Program-made: the position numbers and the translations under genes
Notes under the pieces: generated by a model
What the model was told of the DNA's origin: nothing
What the model saw: only the letters and a program-made list of their open reading frames with translations
The model's database searches: none
In this document: positions 33,038-40,187 of the stretch, in pieces
Layout: each line of letters opens with the position of its first letter
How positions within the stretch are numbered: the stretch's first letter is position 1
Source: Calditrichota bacterium
GTDB lineage: Bacteria; Zhuqueibacterota; Zhuqueibacteria; Thermofontimicrobiales; Thermofontimicrobiaceae
Direction: 5' to 3'
DNA: 43,553 nucleotides
Assembly: GCA_013152715.1 (NCBI GenBank)
Contig: JAADFU010000188.1
Location: forward strand, 1 to 43,553

Positions 33038-35149
33038 TCATAAATTTTGAACCTGAGCAAATTCTTCTTTTTCTGCAATTTCGATCAACTTCCCGGCATC
33101 TAAAATCAGCGCCACAGAGCCATCTCCCAAAATCGTCGCGCCGGAAAGTCCGTCCACATTTCGGTACAATTTTCCCAGAGATTTTATCACGATTTGATGC
33201 TCGCCTTCGATTTCATCCACCACAATGCCGATTTTTTGATCATTCACCTGGGCGATGACCAGATGTCCCCTTTCCGGCGGATTTCCCGAAATAGCGAAAT
33301 GTTCCCGCAAGCGAATGTACGAGATGACCTCGCCGCGAATTTCAAGAATCTCCCGATGTTTGAATCGAGTAGTCCCCTCGACGTAAAATTCCTGACAATC
33401 CTGTACCACTGAAATCGGCAGTACAAATCTCTCACTGCCGGCTTTAATCACCAGGCCATCGATGATCCCCAGCGTCAACGGCAGCCGCAGAGAGATAGTT
33501 GTGCCTTTTCCTACCTCACTTTTCACGGACACCGTGCCCCGCAAATCTTTCACATTTTTTTTGACAACATCCATTCCCACGCCGCGGCCGGAAATATCGC
33601 TCACTTCTTCCGCCGTGGAAAATCCCGGCTTGAAAATAAGCTGCAAAATTTCCGATGTGCTCAGAGGCAGATTTGCCGGAACGATGCCTTTTTCCACTGC
33701 CCGCGCGTGAATTTTTTCCGGATCCATGCCCTTTCCGTCGTCGGAAATTTGAATCCAGACGTCAGCGCCGCTCTGTCGCGCTGAAATGCGGATTGTTCCT
33801 GCCCGTGGCTTGCCGTTTTTTTCGCGAATTTCCGGAAGCTCGATGCCATGATCGATGCTGTTACGAATCAAATGCACTAAGGGGTCGCCGAGACGATCGA
33901 TGATTGTTTTGTCCAATTCTGTCTCGCCGCCTTCAAAAACAAAATTGATTTCTTTTTTCTGCGTGCGCGCCAGGTCTCTCACCAATCGCCTGTATTTGCC
34001 GAAAAGAGACCCGAGGGGAATAAGTCGGATTTCCATGGCAATGTCGCGCAAGCCGGCCGTGAGCCGTTCCAACTCCTCGGCTATCGCCAAATAGCGGCTG
34101 TCGTTGTTTTTCAGCACAGTCTGCGCCAGACTCGCCTGAGCTGTCACCAGTTCGCCGACCAAATTAATTAAGTTATCCAATTTTTCCGAAGAAACCCGAA
34201 TCGCAGACGCCTGCTCGCATTCCACGCGCATTTTCGCGGAAGACGGGGTTAATTTTTTCTCTTCCTTTTTCTCACGGATAGGTTTTTCAGCAGTCTTTTG
34301 CGTCGCTGCCGCTGACTCGTCTTGGTCTTTATTTGCAAGAAGTTGACTCAGTTTCTCAAACGACAATCCCTTTTCAGCAATCAGAGTATTTTTAATTTTT
34401 TCAATGTCTTTCGCTGAAAATTTTCCTTCGCCATCAAGCGTCTCAATGCGAATTACGCTCTCATCTTCAACAAAAATAAAAACATCTTGAATCGCTCGCA
34501 CATCTTCAGAGGTCGTCAAAATGATCGTCCAGTAGAGATAACATTTTTCAGGATTCATTTCTTCAAATTCGGGGAGTCTATCCCAATGAGCAATCACATG
34601 ACCGGAGCCAAGCTCGAGCAGTTCTTTGAGCAACAAAATCGGATTCATGCCGGAAAGAAAAATATCTTCGTGAGGCACAAAATGAATAAAATAAGTAGCG
34701 CTCTTTTTCTCATCAGCGCGCTTATCTGCTGCAATCGCAGAACTGACACTTTTAACACGGGACTGCTGGTCTTTTTGGGGAAGCAATTGGGCAAACCCCT
34801 GCAAAGTCGTATCGACTTTTTCTTTTTGTTTGCCAATATCAGCGCCGGGTTTGAGCAGCATCAAATTAATCTGGTCGCAGGCTTCCAAAGTTAAATTTAT
34901 CAATTCAGGTGTGACGGGAAGTTCGCCTTCCCGAACTTTGTCGTAAACAGTTTCAATGTCGTGGGTGAAGGCAGAAATATTGTCAAAGCCGAACATGGCG
35001 CCGTTGCCTTTCATATTGTGCATCGCCCGAAAAACCCGATCGATCAGTTCCCGATCTTTTGGTTTCTCCTCCAATTCCAGCAACGTGTCCTGAATATCAT
35101 TCAGCAGCTCTTTTGTCTCTTCTTTGTAAAGTTCAACAAAATTTTCCAT
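33038..35149 (-). CDS. cheA: Chemotaxis histidine kinase CheA
   Basis: A 703-residue CheA. The P1 domain carries the phospho-accepting His44 (RAMHNMKGNGAMFGF). A 100-residue beta/alpha segment (about 150-250, FIHFVPHEDIFLSGMNPILL) takes the place of the usual P2 response-regulator docking domain. Then P3 dimerisation (LDNLINLVGELVTAQASL), P4 ATPase (HLIRNSIDHGIELPEIREK, SDDGKGMDPEKI, GRGVGMDVVKKNV) and the P5 CheW-like domain follow to the end. It autophosphorylates in response to receptors and passes phosphate to CheY and CheB. GGAT 6 bases before the ATG at 35149 and the conserved first helix favour this start over 35179. It lies 22 bases after cheY. Confidence 0.95.
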   Translation of the reverse strand: MENFVELYKEETKELLNDIQDTLLELEEKPKDRELIDRVFRAMHNMKGNGAMFGFDNISAFTHDIETVYDKVREGELPVTPELINLTLEACDQINLMLLKPGADIGKQKEKVDTTLQGFAQLLPQKDQQSRVKSVSSAIAADKRADEKKSATYFIHFVPHEDIFLSGMNPILLLKELLELGSGHVIAHWDRLPEFEEMNPEKCYLYWTIILTTSEDVRAIQDVFIFVEDESVIRIETLDGEGKFSAKDIEKIKNTLIAEKGLSFEKLSQLLANKDQDESAAATQKTAEKPIREKKEEKKLTPSSAKMRVECEQASAIRVSSEKLDNLINLVGELVTAQASLAQTVLKNNDSRYLAIAEELERLTAGLRDIAMEIRLIPLGSLFGKYRRLVRDLARTQKKEINFVFEGGETELDKTIIDRLGDPLVHLIRNSIDHGIELPEIREKNGKPRAGTIRISARQSGADVWIQISDDGKGMDPEKIHARAVEKGIVPANLPLSTSEILQLIFKPGFSTAEEVSDISGRGVGMDVVKKNVKDLRGTVSVKSEVGKGTTISLRLPLTLGIIDGLVIKAGSERFVLPISVVQDCQEFYVEGTTRFKHREILEIRGEVISYIRLREHFAISGNPPERGHLVIAQVNDQKIGIVVDEIEGEHQIVIKSLGKLYRNVDGLSGATILGDGSVALILDAGKLIEIAEKEEFAQVQNL

Positions 35150-35171
35150 GTTCCATCCGTCTTGCGTGAAA

Positions 35172-35540
35172 TTAGCCAAGTACTTTTTTCACCACCGCCA
35201 GCAACTGCTCCGGTTTGAAAGGTTTGACGATCCAGCCGGTCGCGCCGACTTTTTTTCCTTCCTGTTTTTTGCTCATTTGAGATTCAGTGGTAAGCATAAT
35301 CAATGGAATGAAACGGTACTTTTCGTGAGACCTGACCGCTTTGATGAATTCGATGCCGTTCATGTTGGGCATGTTCAAATCCACAAACGCCAGATGGATT
35401 GGTGAGCCGTCCATTTTTTGCAGCGCATCTTTTCCGTCTTCGGCTTCCACAACCTCAAAGCCGGCGCTCTGCAGCGTCATTTTTACAAACTGCCTGACGC
35501 TCGGCGAATCGTCGACGGTCATGATCGTTTTCAACGACAT
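35172..35540 (-). CDS. cheY: Chemotaxis response regulator CheY-like
   Basis: A 122-residue single receiver domain. It has the acidic pair MTVDDSPSVRQF, phospho-acceptor Asp54 (LAFVDLNMPNMNG), the Thr of LIMLTTES near residue 84 and Lys106 (IVKPFKP). No output domain is attached, so it would act by binding a motor or other partner, as CheY does, though no motility genes are in the window. GGAGG 6 bases before the ATG sets the start. It sits between the STAS gene and cheA. Confidence 0.93.
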   Translation of the reverse strand: MSLKTIMTVDDSPSVRQFVKMTLQSAGFEVVEAEDGKDALQKMDGSPIHLAFVDLNMPNMNGIEFIKAVRSHEKYRFIPLIMLTTESQMSKKQEGKKVGATGWIVKPFKPEQLLAVVKKVLG

Positions 35541-35604
35541 AAATTACCTCCGCGCTTTCCCATAGACTAAAATTCAATCTCAACAGGTGCTTCCCCGGCA
35601 AAGT

Positions 35605-35904
35605 TCAGTTCAAAAAGTGCGCGCACCCTAATATTGTTAAAGCATCTTTTACAGAAGAATTGGCAGCACTTTGAAATGACAATTTTTTGCCGGACCTTGT
35701 GTAATCCTTCTGCAAAGCCAAAATGAGTTGAATCACCGCAGTGTGCGGTTCAGCATTTGCATCAAAAACAAGCTCTACTTTTTCCGCGACTTCGACGATT
35801 TTGTGCAATTCTTCCTTCAACAAGATAGCATCGTCAACCGTCAACTCGCCGCGCAAATGCACCTTCGTTGATTTTTTTCTGTTTTCAATTTTTATTTTTT
35901 CCAT
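35605..35904 (-). CDS. STAS-domain protein, first gene of the chemotaxis operon
   Basis: A 99-residue STAS-type domain (KSTKVHLRGELTVDDAILLKE, VELVFDANAEPHTAVIQLIL, LSFQSAANSSVKDALTILG). Such domains act as anti-sigma antagonists or as modules in sensory complexes. The usual phosphorylatable Ser/Thr of D.S.V..ID.S is not in its normal setting here (EPHTAVIQ), so switching by phosphorylation is uncertain. It opens the chemotaxis operon, 64 bases before cheY, so a role in the receptor array or the same pathway is inferred. The ATG at 35904 is chosen because a strong promoter places the transcript start near 35931; an in-frame ATG at 35916 is also possible. Confidence 0.75.
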   Translation of the reverse strand: MEKIKIENRKKSTKVHLRGELTVDDAILLKEELHKIVEVAEKVELVFDANAEPHTAVIQLILALQKDYTRSGKKLSFQSAANSSVKDALTILGCAHFLN

Positions 35905-35937
35905 CGCAGACGTCATCCCCGAAAATTTCAAAAAGAG

Positions 35938-35966
35938 ATTATACTTTTCGATTTTATCATTGTAAA
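35938..35966 (-). promoter_or_regulatory. Near-consensus sigma-70 promoter of the chemotaxis operon
   Basis: TTTACA at 35961-35966 and TATAAT at 35938-35943 on the minus strand are exactly 17 bases apart. The predicted transcript start (about 35931) lies roughly 27 bases before the STAS ATG, so it would drive the genes from STAS to cheD. Confidence 0.7.
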
Positions 35967-35969
35967 GCG

Positions 35970-36400
35970 GTGCACTTTTTCACAATTCTCAAAAATCGTA
36001 CCATGTAGATTCAAACATTTCTAGGCTCGCACTTTGGTTTTTCAGAGAAGATTAACTTATTTTTTATCAAATACTTAAAGTTTTTGGGGCAAAATAACAG
36101 CAAGGGCTAACATGAGGTTAAATTGCAATTTGAAATGATTTTTTTTACAAATTGAATCTTTGAGAACAACGAAGAAAAGCGATACAGGGAACAATACAAA
36201 AATTTTCGTAGAAAAATTGAAACAAATGTTGGAGGCAAAGGTAGCAGAGAATAAAAAGTGCGGCCATTAATCCGCAGGGTGACCGAAATTACTAAGAAAA
36301 AAATTACACAAAATAGGGGACTACCTGTAAGCAATGTAGGGTGAATTTTTAAGGCTTTTGGACTAATTTTTCAGCAAACCCTAATGAGTCATTATTCCGT
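35970..36400. other. Long non-coding gap between the chemotaxis operon and the fic region
   Basis: No frame here has the composition of a gene; a 75-codon minus-strand frame at 36107-36334 lacks a Shine-Dalgarno sequence and a recognisable fold. It is AT-rich, with no clear RNA gene or terminator. GGGGACTACCTGTAAG near 36315 was checked and matches nothing I recognise. Confidence 0.4.
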
Positions 36401-36401
36401 A

Positions 36402-36480
36402 CTTTCCGAACCATGTCACATCAATAAGTTTAATAAATACAATATAATAAAAAATCGAACCTTTGCTTGGGTTCGGAAAG
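36402..36480. repeat. Inverted TTCGGAAAG pair downstream of fic
   Basis: CTTTCCGAACC (36402-36412) and GGTTCGGAAAG (36470-36480) are perfect 11-bp reverse complements around an AT-rich 57-base centre. The same arrangement, of almost equal span, lies over the fic promoter at 37585-37664. Confidence 0.7.
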
Positions 36481-36548
36481 CATTTTTGCCACAAATATAC
36501 ACAAATAAAAAAACATTAGCGTTAATTCATGATCATTGGTGGCTAAAT

Positions 36549-37565
36549 CTATTTCGATAAACTTTCCAGATACTTCTCAACATCCCGAACCCGAACATAC
36601 CACAATTTGCCTTTTTTTTGGGCTGGCAGCTTGTCATTATTTATTAATTTCCTCAAATAATCCTGAGAATAATGAAAAAATTTTGCCGCATCCCGTAACG
36701 GCAGCAAAGCATCTTTTGCAAATGCGAGCGATTCCCTTCTTTTCAATCGCTCAAGTGCATCCTTTAAACGATCTTCAATAATTTTTTTCAACAATGAGAT
36801 GTCACTTTTTTCAAGATAGCGATCCATATCTTTTGTGCTGACTTTTTTCCCGCTTTCAATAGCACGAAGCAGCAGCTCACATTGATCATCCGCGATTTCC
36901 AACGCCTCGTAATATTTATTCCGATTTTCCTTATTCGTTCCTTTGATGGCGATGTTCACATAACCGCAGCCGATGAACAAAAAGGAAAGCAAAATCCTGC
37001 CCACTCTGCCGTTTCCATCGCGAAAGGGATGAATCGTTTCAAACAGTACATGACTGATTGTGGCAAGTTTCAACTTATCATAATCATCATCACTTAATTT
37101 TTCATTAACCCATTTGACAAATAATTTCATCGTCTGGTTCAAAAAAGGAGCTTTCACAGGAGTAAAATGGGATTCAATGACTTCAACGTCGCCTTTTCGG
37201 AAATCTCCCAATGTTCCCTGAAAGGTGCCGATCTGCTTTTCGTATCGCATCAGAAGAGAATGAATTTGTTTGATGTCTGCCAGACGCAGTTTGAATTCGT
37301 TTTCTTTGAAAAGATTATTCGCATACTCATAAACAGAACTGGCAGACTCAAAATAGCCCAATATGGCTGCTGTCTTTTGTGTATCCGTCCGTTTATTTCG
37401 TTCCAGTACGTCAAGTAATTCATTGCGGTTGGCGAAAATGCCCTCGATGGCAATAGAATTTCTGATTTCGTCTTTAAATAGCGAATACCATTCACTGTTG
37501 GATACAGCAATAAAATGGATATTCTCTTTTCTTAACTGCTCAAATTCTTTTTTCAACTTTTGCAT
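36549..37565 (-). CDS. Fic-domain protein with C-terminal HTH
   Basis: A 338-residue Fic-family protein, likely an AMP-transferase. The active-site loop HPFRDGNGRVGR (catalytic His179) is intact. An N-terminal inhibitory helix with S-IAI-EG at 37-42 fits the [S/T]xxxE[G/N] motif, so it should be self-inhibited (class II). Residues about 280-338 (LPLRDAAKFFHYSQDYLRKLI, KLPAQKKGKLWYVRVRDVEKYL) form an excisionase/MerR-like helix-turn-helix, suggesting DNA binding and autoregulation. The ATG at 37565 has GAG 6 bases upstream and fits the promoter at 37610-37638; an ATG at 37601 would give an almost leaderless transcript. It stands alone, with inverted TTCGGAAA sites before and after it. The target protein is unknown. 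Confidence 0.87.
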   Translation of the reverse strand: MQKLKKEFEQLRKENIHFIAVSNSEWYSLFKDEIRNSIAIEGIFANRNELLDVLERNKRTDTQKTAAILGYFESASSVYEYANNLFKENEFKLRLADIKQIHSLLMRYEKQIGTFQGTLGDFRKGDVEVIESHFTPVKAPFLNQTMKLFVKWVNEKLSDDDYDKLKLATISHVLFETIHPFRDGNGRVGRILLSFLFIGCGYVNIAIKGTNKENRNKYYEALEIADDQCELLLRAIESGKKVSTKDMDRYLEKSDISLLKKIIEDRLKDALERLKRRESLAFAKDALLPLRDAAKFFHYSQDYLRKLINNDKLPAQKKGKLWYVRVRDVEKYLESLSK

Positions 37566-37574
37566 AGATCGCTC

Positions 37575-37664
37575 TTTTTCCGAACTTTCCGAACCCTTCA
37601 TTTTCCGTTAATATAATAAATAATAAGATATTATGCAATCAATTTTTTAAAAGGGGTTCGGAAA
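37575..37664. promoter_or_regulatory. Inverted/direct TTCGGAAA sites around the fic promoter
   Basis: On the plus strand, CTTTCCGAACCC (37585-37596) faces GGGGTTCGGAAAT (37653-37665), and a third, same-direction copy, TTTTTCCGAAC, lies at 37575-37585. A promoter sits between the facing copies. The layout suggests operators, possibly for the HTH of the Fic protein itself. Confidence 0.55.
37610..37638 (-). promoter_or_regulatory. Candidate fic promoter
   Basis: TTGCAT (37633-37638) and TATATT (37610-37615) on the minus strand are 17 bases apart, giving a transcript start near 37603. It lies between the inverted TTCGGAAA sites. Confidence 0.5.
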
Positions 37665-37665
37665 T

Positions 37666-37939
37666 TTTTTTGATCACAAACGGATGCGAATTTTCACAAA
37701 TTATTCTTGTTTCATTAGTGAAAATCAGTGAATCATTTTTTTACACTCTATTACAAAAAATGATTCGTTAAAGCTTTTTCTGGTTGTTCAATAATATTTT
37801 TTCTGTAAGCCAAACCTACTCTTAAACGCGTGACACATACGTGACATAATAAAACTGAAATGGGCTAAAAACTATTAAAAAAGAGTAACAGCCACTAAAA
37901 TGGATATTTTTTATCCTAAAAATCTAACTTTATATTTAA
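37666..37939. other. Non-coding AT-rich gap between fic and the tRNA
   Basis: No gene is visible. The part near 37671-37732 (CACAAACGGATGCGAATT ... ATTAGTGAAAATCAGTG) resembles the decayed repeat at 36487-36541 on the other side of fic (CACAAATATACACAAAT ... CATTAGCG). Confidence 0.4.
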
Positions 37940-37984
37940 CAAAAAAATAACCCCTTAAGTTCTTAAATTACTTAAAGGGTTATT
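37940..37984 (-). terminator. Rho-independent terminator of the tRNA gene
   Basis: On the minus strand AATAACCCTTTAAGT (37984-37970) pairs with ACTTAAGGGGTTATT (37960-37946) over 15 bp with one G-U, followed by a run of T. It lies directly after the tRNA 3' end. Confidence 0.9.
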
Positions 37985-37985
37985 G

Positions 37986-38058
37986 TGGGCCCAGTAGGAC
38001 TCGAACCTACGACCTACGGATTATGAGTCCGCTGCTCTACCAACTGAGCTATGGGCCC
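37986..38058 (-). tRNA. tRNA with CAT anticodon, probably tRNA-Ile2 (or elongator Met)
   Basis: A 73-base cloverleaf: 7-bp acceptor (GGGCCCA/TGGGCCC), D-arm GCTC...GAGC, anticodon arm GCGGA-CTCATAA-TCCGT, variable AGGTC and T-arm GTAGG-TTCGAGT-CCTAC; no CCA is encoded. The CAT anticodon fits elongator or initiator Met and Ile2. The paired acceptor end excludes an initiator, and the C4-G69/C5-G68 pairs, used by the lysidine synthase TilS, favour Ile2 reading AUA. Confidence 0.93.
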
Positions 38059-38079
38059 GTGCTTCAATTTTTGAACCAG

Positions 38080-38108
38080 AATATAATAAAATTTATTTGA
38101 AAAATCAA
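38080..38108 (-). promoter_or_regulatory. Promoter of the tRNA gene
   Basis: TTGATT (38103-38108) and TATATT (38080-38085) on the minus strand are 17 bases apart, about 22 bases before the tRNA 5' end. The same two hexamers and spacing precede the DNA methyltransferase gene. Confidence 0.6.
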
Positions 38109-38210
38109 TATTATTTTTTTGCTGCCAAAAAGTTGATGATTCTCTGATTCTCCCTGAAAAATTACCTTTGAAAAAATTCTACAAAAGCTCGACAAACTGG
38201 TCGGATTGGC

Positions 38211-38235
38211 AAAAAAATTTTGCTGAATAGCAAAA
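38211..38235 (-). terminator. Terminator after the UROD-family gene
   Basis: On the minus strand TTTTGCT-ATTC-AGCAAAA is followed by seven T (38217-38211). A larger imperfect stem (GCGGCGTCAA/TTGACGCCCGC at about 38262-38300) precedes it. Confidence 0.65.
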
Positions 38236-38306
38236 TAGCATTTCTCGTTTTCGAGAGCGGGCGTCAAACGAATATCAAAACAGTTGACGCCGCTTCTCGC
38301 TGTTTT

Positions 38307-39344
38307 TTATCTCCGATTTTCCTGATCAATTTTTTCCCATTCCTCAAATACCGCCAACACCGTCTCCGGATTGGCGCCGGCGCCAAATTCCAATTGAGCG
38401 ACGATGCCACCTGTCGGATCGTACAGATACTCGGCAACTTTGCGAACAGCATCGCGGCCTTGCTGCGGGTTTTCACTGGGCAAAACATGCTGGCGGTCGA
38501 TTTCACCCCAGAAAGTAATTTTTCCCTTCACATTGTCGCGCAAATACTCGAAATCCATGGTAAAAAGCTGGGAATTTATCGCATCCACGCCAATTTCGAC
38601 CAAATCGGTGAAAATCTCCTGAATGTAGCCGTCGCTGTGCATAAAAACAAATTTCCCCTCAGCGTGCGCCATGTCGCAATATTCTTTGTAAAGCGGCTTG
38701 AACAATTCTCTCCAGATTCTCGGCGGAATGAGCAACTGATTTTGTGAGCCCCAGTCGTCCATGAACATCACCGCATCGACGTCGGATCTGACCCAAAATT
38801 CCATTTCCTTCAAATAAAAATCATGAATCGCCTTGAGCAGATCTGCGCCGCCTTCCTCGGGCATCATCATGTCGACCATTGCCTCCTCGGTGCCGCGCAG
38901 GAATTGGTATCGCTCCCAGGGCCGCGGGCAGAGATTCGCCATGACAAATTTCTCGCTCTTTTCATAAAATCGGCTGATTTCATCGTACGCCTGTTGTTTG
39001 TTCCGCGGCAAAGTTTCATAGGGCGGCTGAACAATTTTCCAATCGGAAATGTCGCGAATCATCGGTTCCTTTACTTCACCGATCACGCCCTCTTGAAAAT
39101 TGACAAATTTACAGCCCCAGTCATCGACATACTCGCCTTTAGCGTAAGGATCGCCTTTTTCTCTCGGCGAGGGCAAATAGACCGCAGCGGTTCCGCTAAA
39201 ATCTGTCGGAAAGCGCTGTTTCATTTCAGCGACTTGTTCGGCAAAATGTGTCTCTGCCCAGGGCAACACCCACAGGTCTCGCGGCATCCGTTCTGGCGTC
39301 TCAAATTTCACACAATTTTTCACAATCTCTTTCGAAGTCTGCAT
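38307..39344 (-). CDS. UROD-family protein, Cys-less divergent member
   Basis: A 345-residue UROD-superfamily protein, shorter than the copy at 243-1445. Visible are FETPERMPRDLWVLPWAE at the N-terminus, DAVMFMDDWGSQNQLLIPP and WRELFKPLYKEYCDMAH before the C-terminal part, then KFVFMHSDGYIQEIFTDLVE and KGKITFWGEIDRQHVLPSEN. The zinc-type Cys of MtaA-like enzymes is absent: HSDG at 236-239 replaces HSCG. The family assignment is firm but the activity (methyl transfer, decarboxylation or other) is open. GAGGAGG lies 8 bases before the ATG. It stands between a TlpA-like gene upstream and a terminator and tRNA downstream, so it is transcribed alone or with the TlpA-like gene. Confidence 0.85.
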   Translation of the reverse strand: MQTSKEIVKNCVKFETPERMPRDLWVLPWAETHFAEQVAEMKQRFPTDFSGTAAVYLPSPREKGDPYAKGEYVDDWGCKFVNFQEGVIGEVKEPMIRDISDWKIVQPPYETLPRNKQQAYDEISRFYEKSEKFVMANLCPRPWERYQFLRGTEEAMVDMMMPEEGGADLLKAIHDFYLKEMEFWVRSDVDAVMFMDDWGSQNQLLIPPRIWRELFKPLYKEYCDMAHAEGKFVFMHSDGYIQEIFTDLVEIGVDAINSQLFTMDFEYLRDNVKGKITFWGEIDRQHVLPSENPQQGRDAVRKVAEYLYDPTGGIVAQLEFGAGANPETVLAVFEEWEKIDQENRR

Positions 39345-39435
39345 ACTCTGTTCCTCCTCATTGTCGGTTGCAATTCTGTGGGATCAAGCGCACGAATAAA
39401 ACAATTTCTGGCAAAACGAGCGAAGCTAATCAAAA

Positions 39436-39960
39436 CTATTTGTCAGCCAACAAATTTTCCAACGTTGATTTCAATTGAGAAAATAGTTCCTCGTTGTACC
39501 CAATCTCTTGAAGCGCGATTTTTCCGTCTTTATCAATGACATAATTTCTGGGTATCATTTTCTCAGCAAAAAGCGAATAAACGCCACGCTTCGGGTCAGG
39601 TGCAATGGGGAACGTAAAGCCTTTTTGTTTTTTGAATTTGACCAATTCCTCTGCCTTGTGCTCCCTGCCAATTGAAATCAGGAAAAAATCATCACGATTT
39701 TTATACTTCTGCCAGATTTCCTTTTCCAGATGGGGCATTTCAGCTTTGCAAGGCGGACACCACGTTGCGAAGAAATTTATCAACACGACTTTCCCCTTTA
39801 AATCATTAATTGCCACTTCCTTCCCCGCCAATGTTGTCACTTTAAATTCCGGTACTTGTTGTCCTTTTTTAGTACGAGTGCCATTTTCGGACAAAAATCC
39901 ACACAAAAAAACGATCAAAAGAGCAGAAGTTACCACCAGGGGAATGACAGTTCGTTTCAT
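39436..39960 (-). CDS. TlpA/ResA-like membrane-anchored thioredoxin
   Basis: A 174-residue thioredoxin-fold protein with an N-terminal membrane anchor or signal (IPLVVTSALLIVFLCG) and an exported catalytic part. The active site is FFATWCPPCKAEMPHLEKE (Cys68, Cys71), and the cis-Pro lies in KMIPRNYVIDKDGKIA. Proteins of this type reduce disulfides of apocytochromes or other exported targets. No cytochrome maturation genes are near, so the target is unknown. AGGAG 6 bases before the ATG sets the start. It is divergent from the DNA methyltransferase gene, and a UROD-family gene follows. Confidence 0.9.
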   Translation of the reverse strand: MKRTVIPLVVTSALLIVFLCGFLSENGTRTKKGQQVPEFKVTTLAGKEVAINDLKGKVVLINFFATWCPPCKAEMPHLEKEIWQKYKNRDDFFLISIGREHKAEELVKFKKQKGFTFPIAPDPKRGVYSLFAEKMIPRNYVIDKDGKIALQEIGYNEELFSQLKSTLENLLADK

Positions 39961-40131
39961 GCTAATCTCCTGTTTTTTGCGGTTGGGGTTAATATTTGTG
40001 CCCCAAAGGCCGATTCACCAAAATAATTAACTTTGAGTTTTCGATCCTTCGAGGCAGAAAATAAAATGAGCTTTCAGCCAATTCGTAAGCTCAATATACA
40101 AATATTCAAATCATTTTTCAAGGAAAATCAC

Positions 40132-40160
40132 TTGATTTTTAACTTTTCAGCCATTATATT
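40132..40160 (+). promoter_or_regulatory. Promoter of the DNA methyltransferase gene
   Basis: TTGATT (40132-40137) and TATATT (40155-40160) are 17 bases apart. The transcript would start near 40167, about 20 bases before the ATG at 40188. Confidence 0.55.
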
Positions 40161-40187
40161 GAGAAAGAAAAATTGGACCTGCATTTT

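Noticed and set aside
36107-36334. 75-codon minus-strand frame in the gap after the chemotaxis promoter
   Set aside because: Hydrophobic, low-complexity translation, no ribosome site, and no neighbour that supports it.
37565-37601. Fic start at the upstream ATG (37601)
   Set aside because: The promoter at 37610-37638 would leave almost no leader, and the GGA there is too close; ATG 37565 has a better ribosome site. The choice remains uncertain.
37986-38058. tRNA gene as an integration site for the neighbouring fic or methyltransferase block
   Set aside because: No integrase gene and no duplicated tRNA 3' end were seen in the window.
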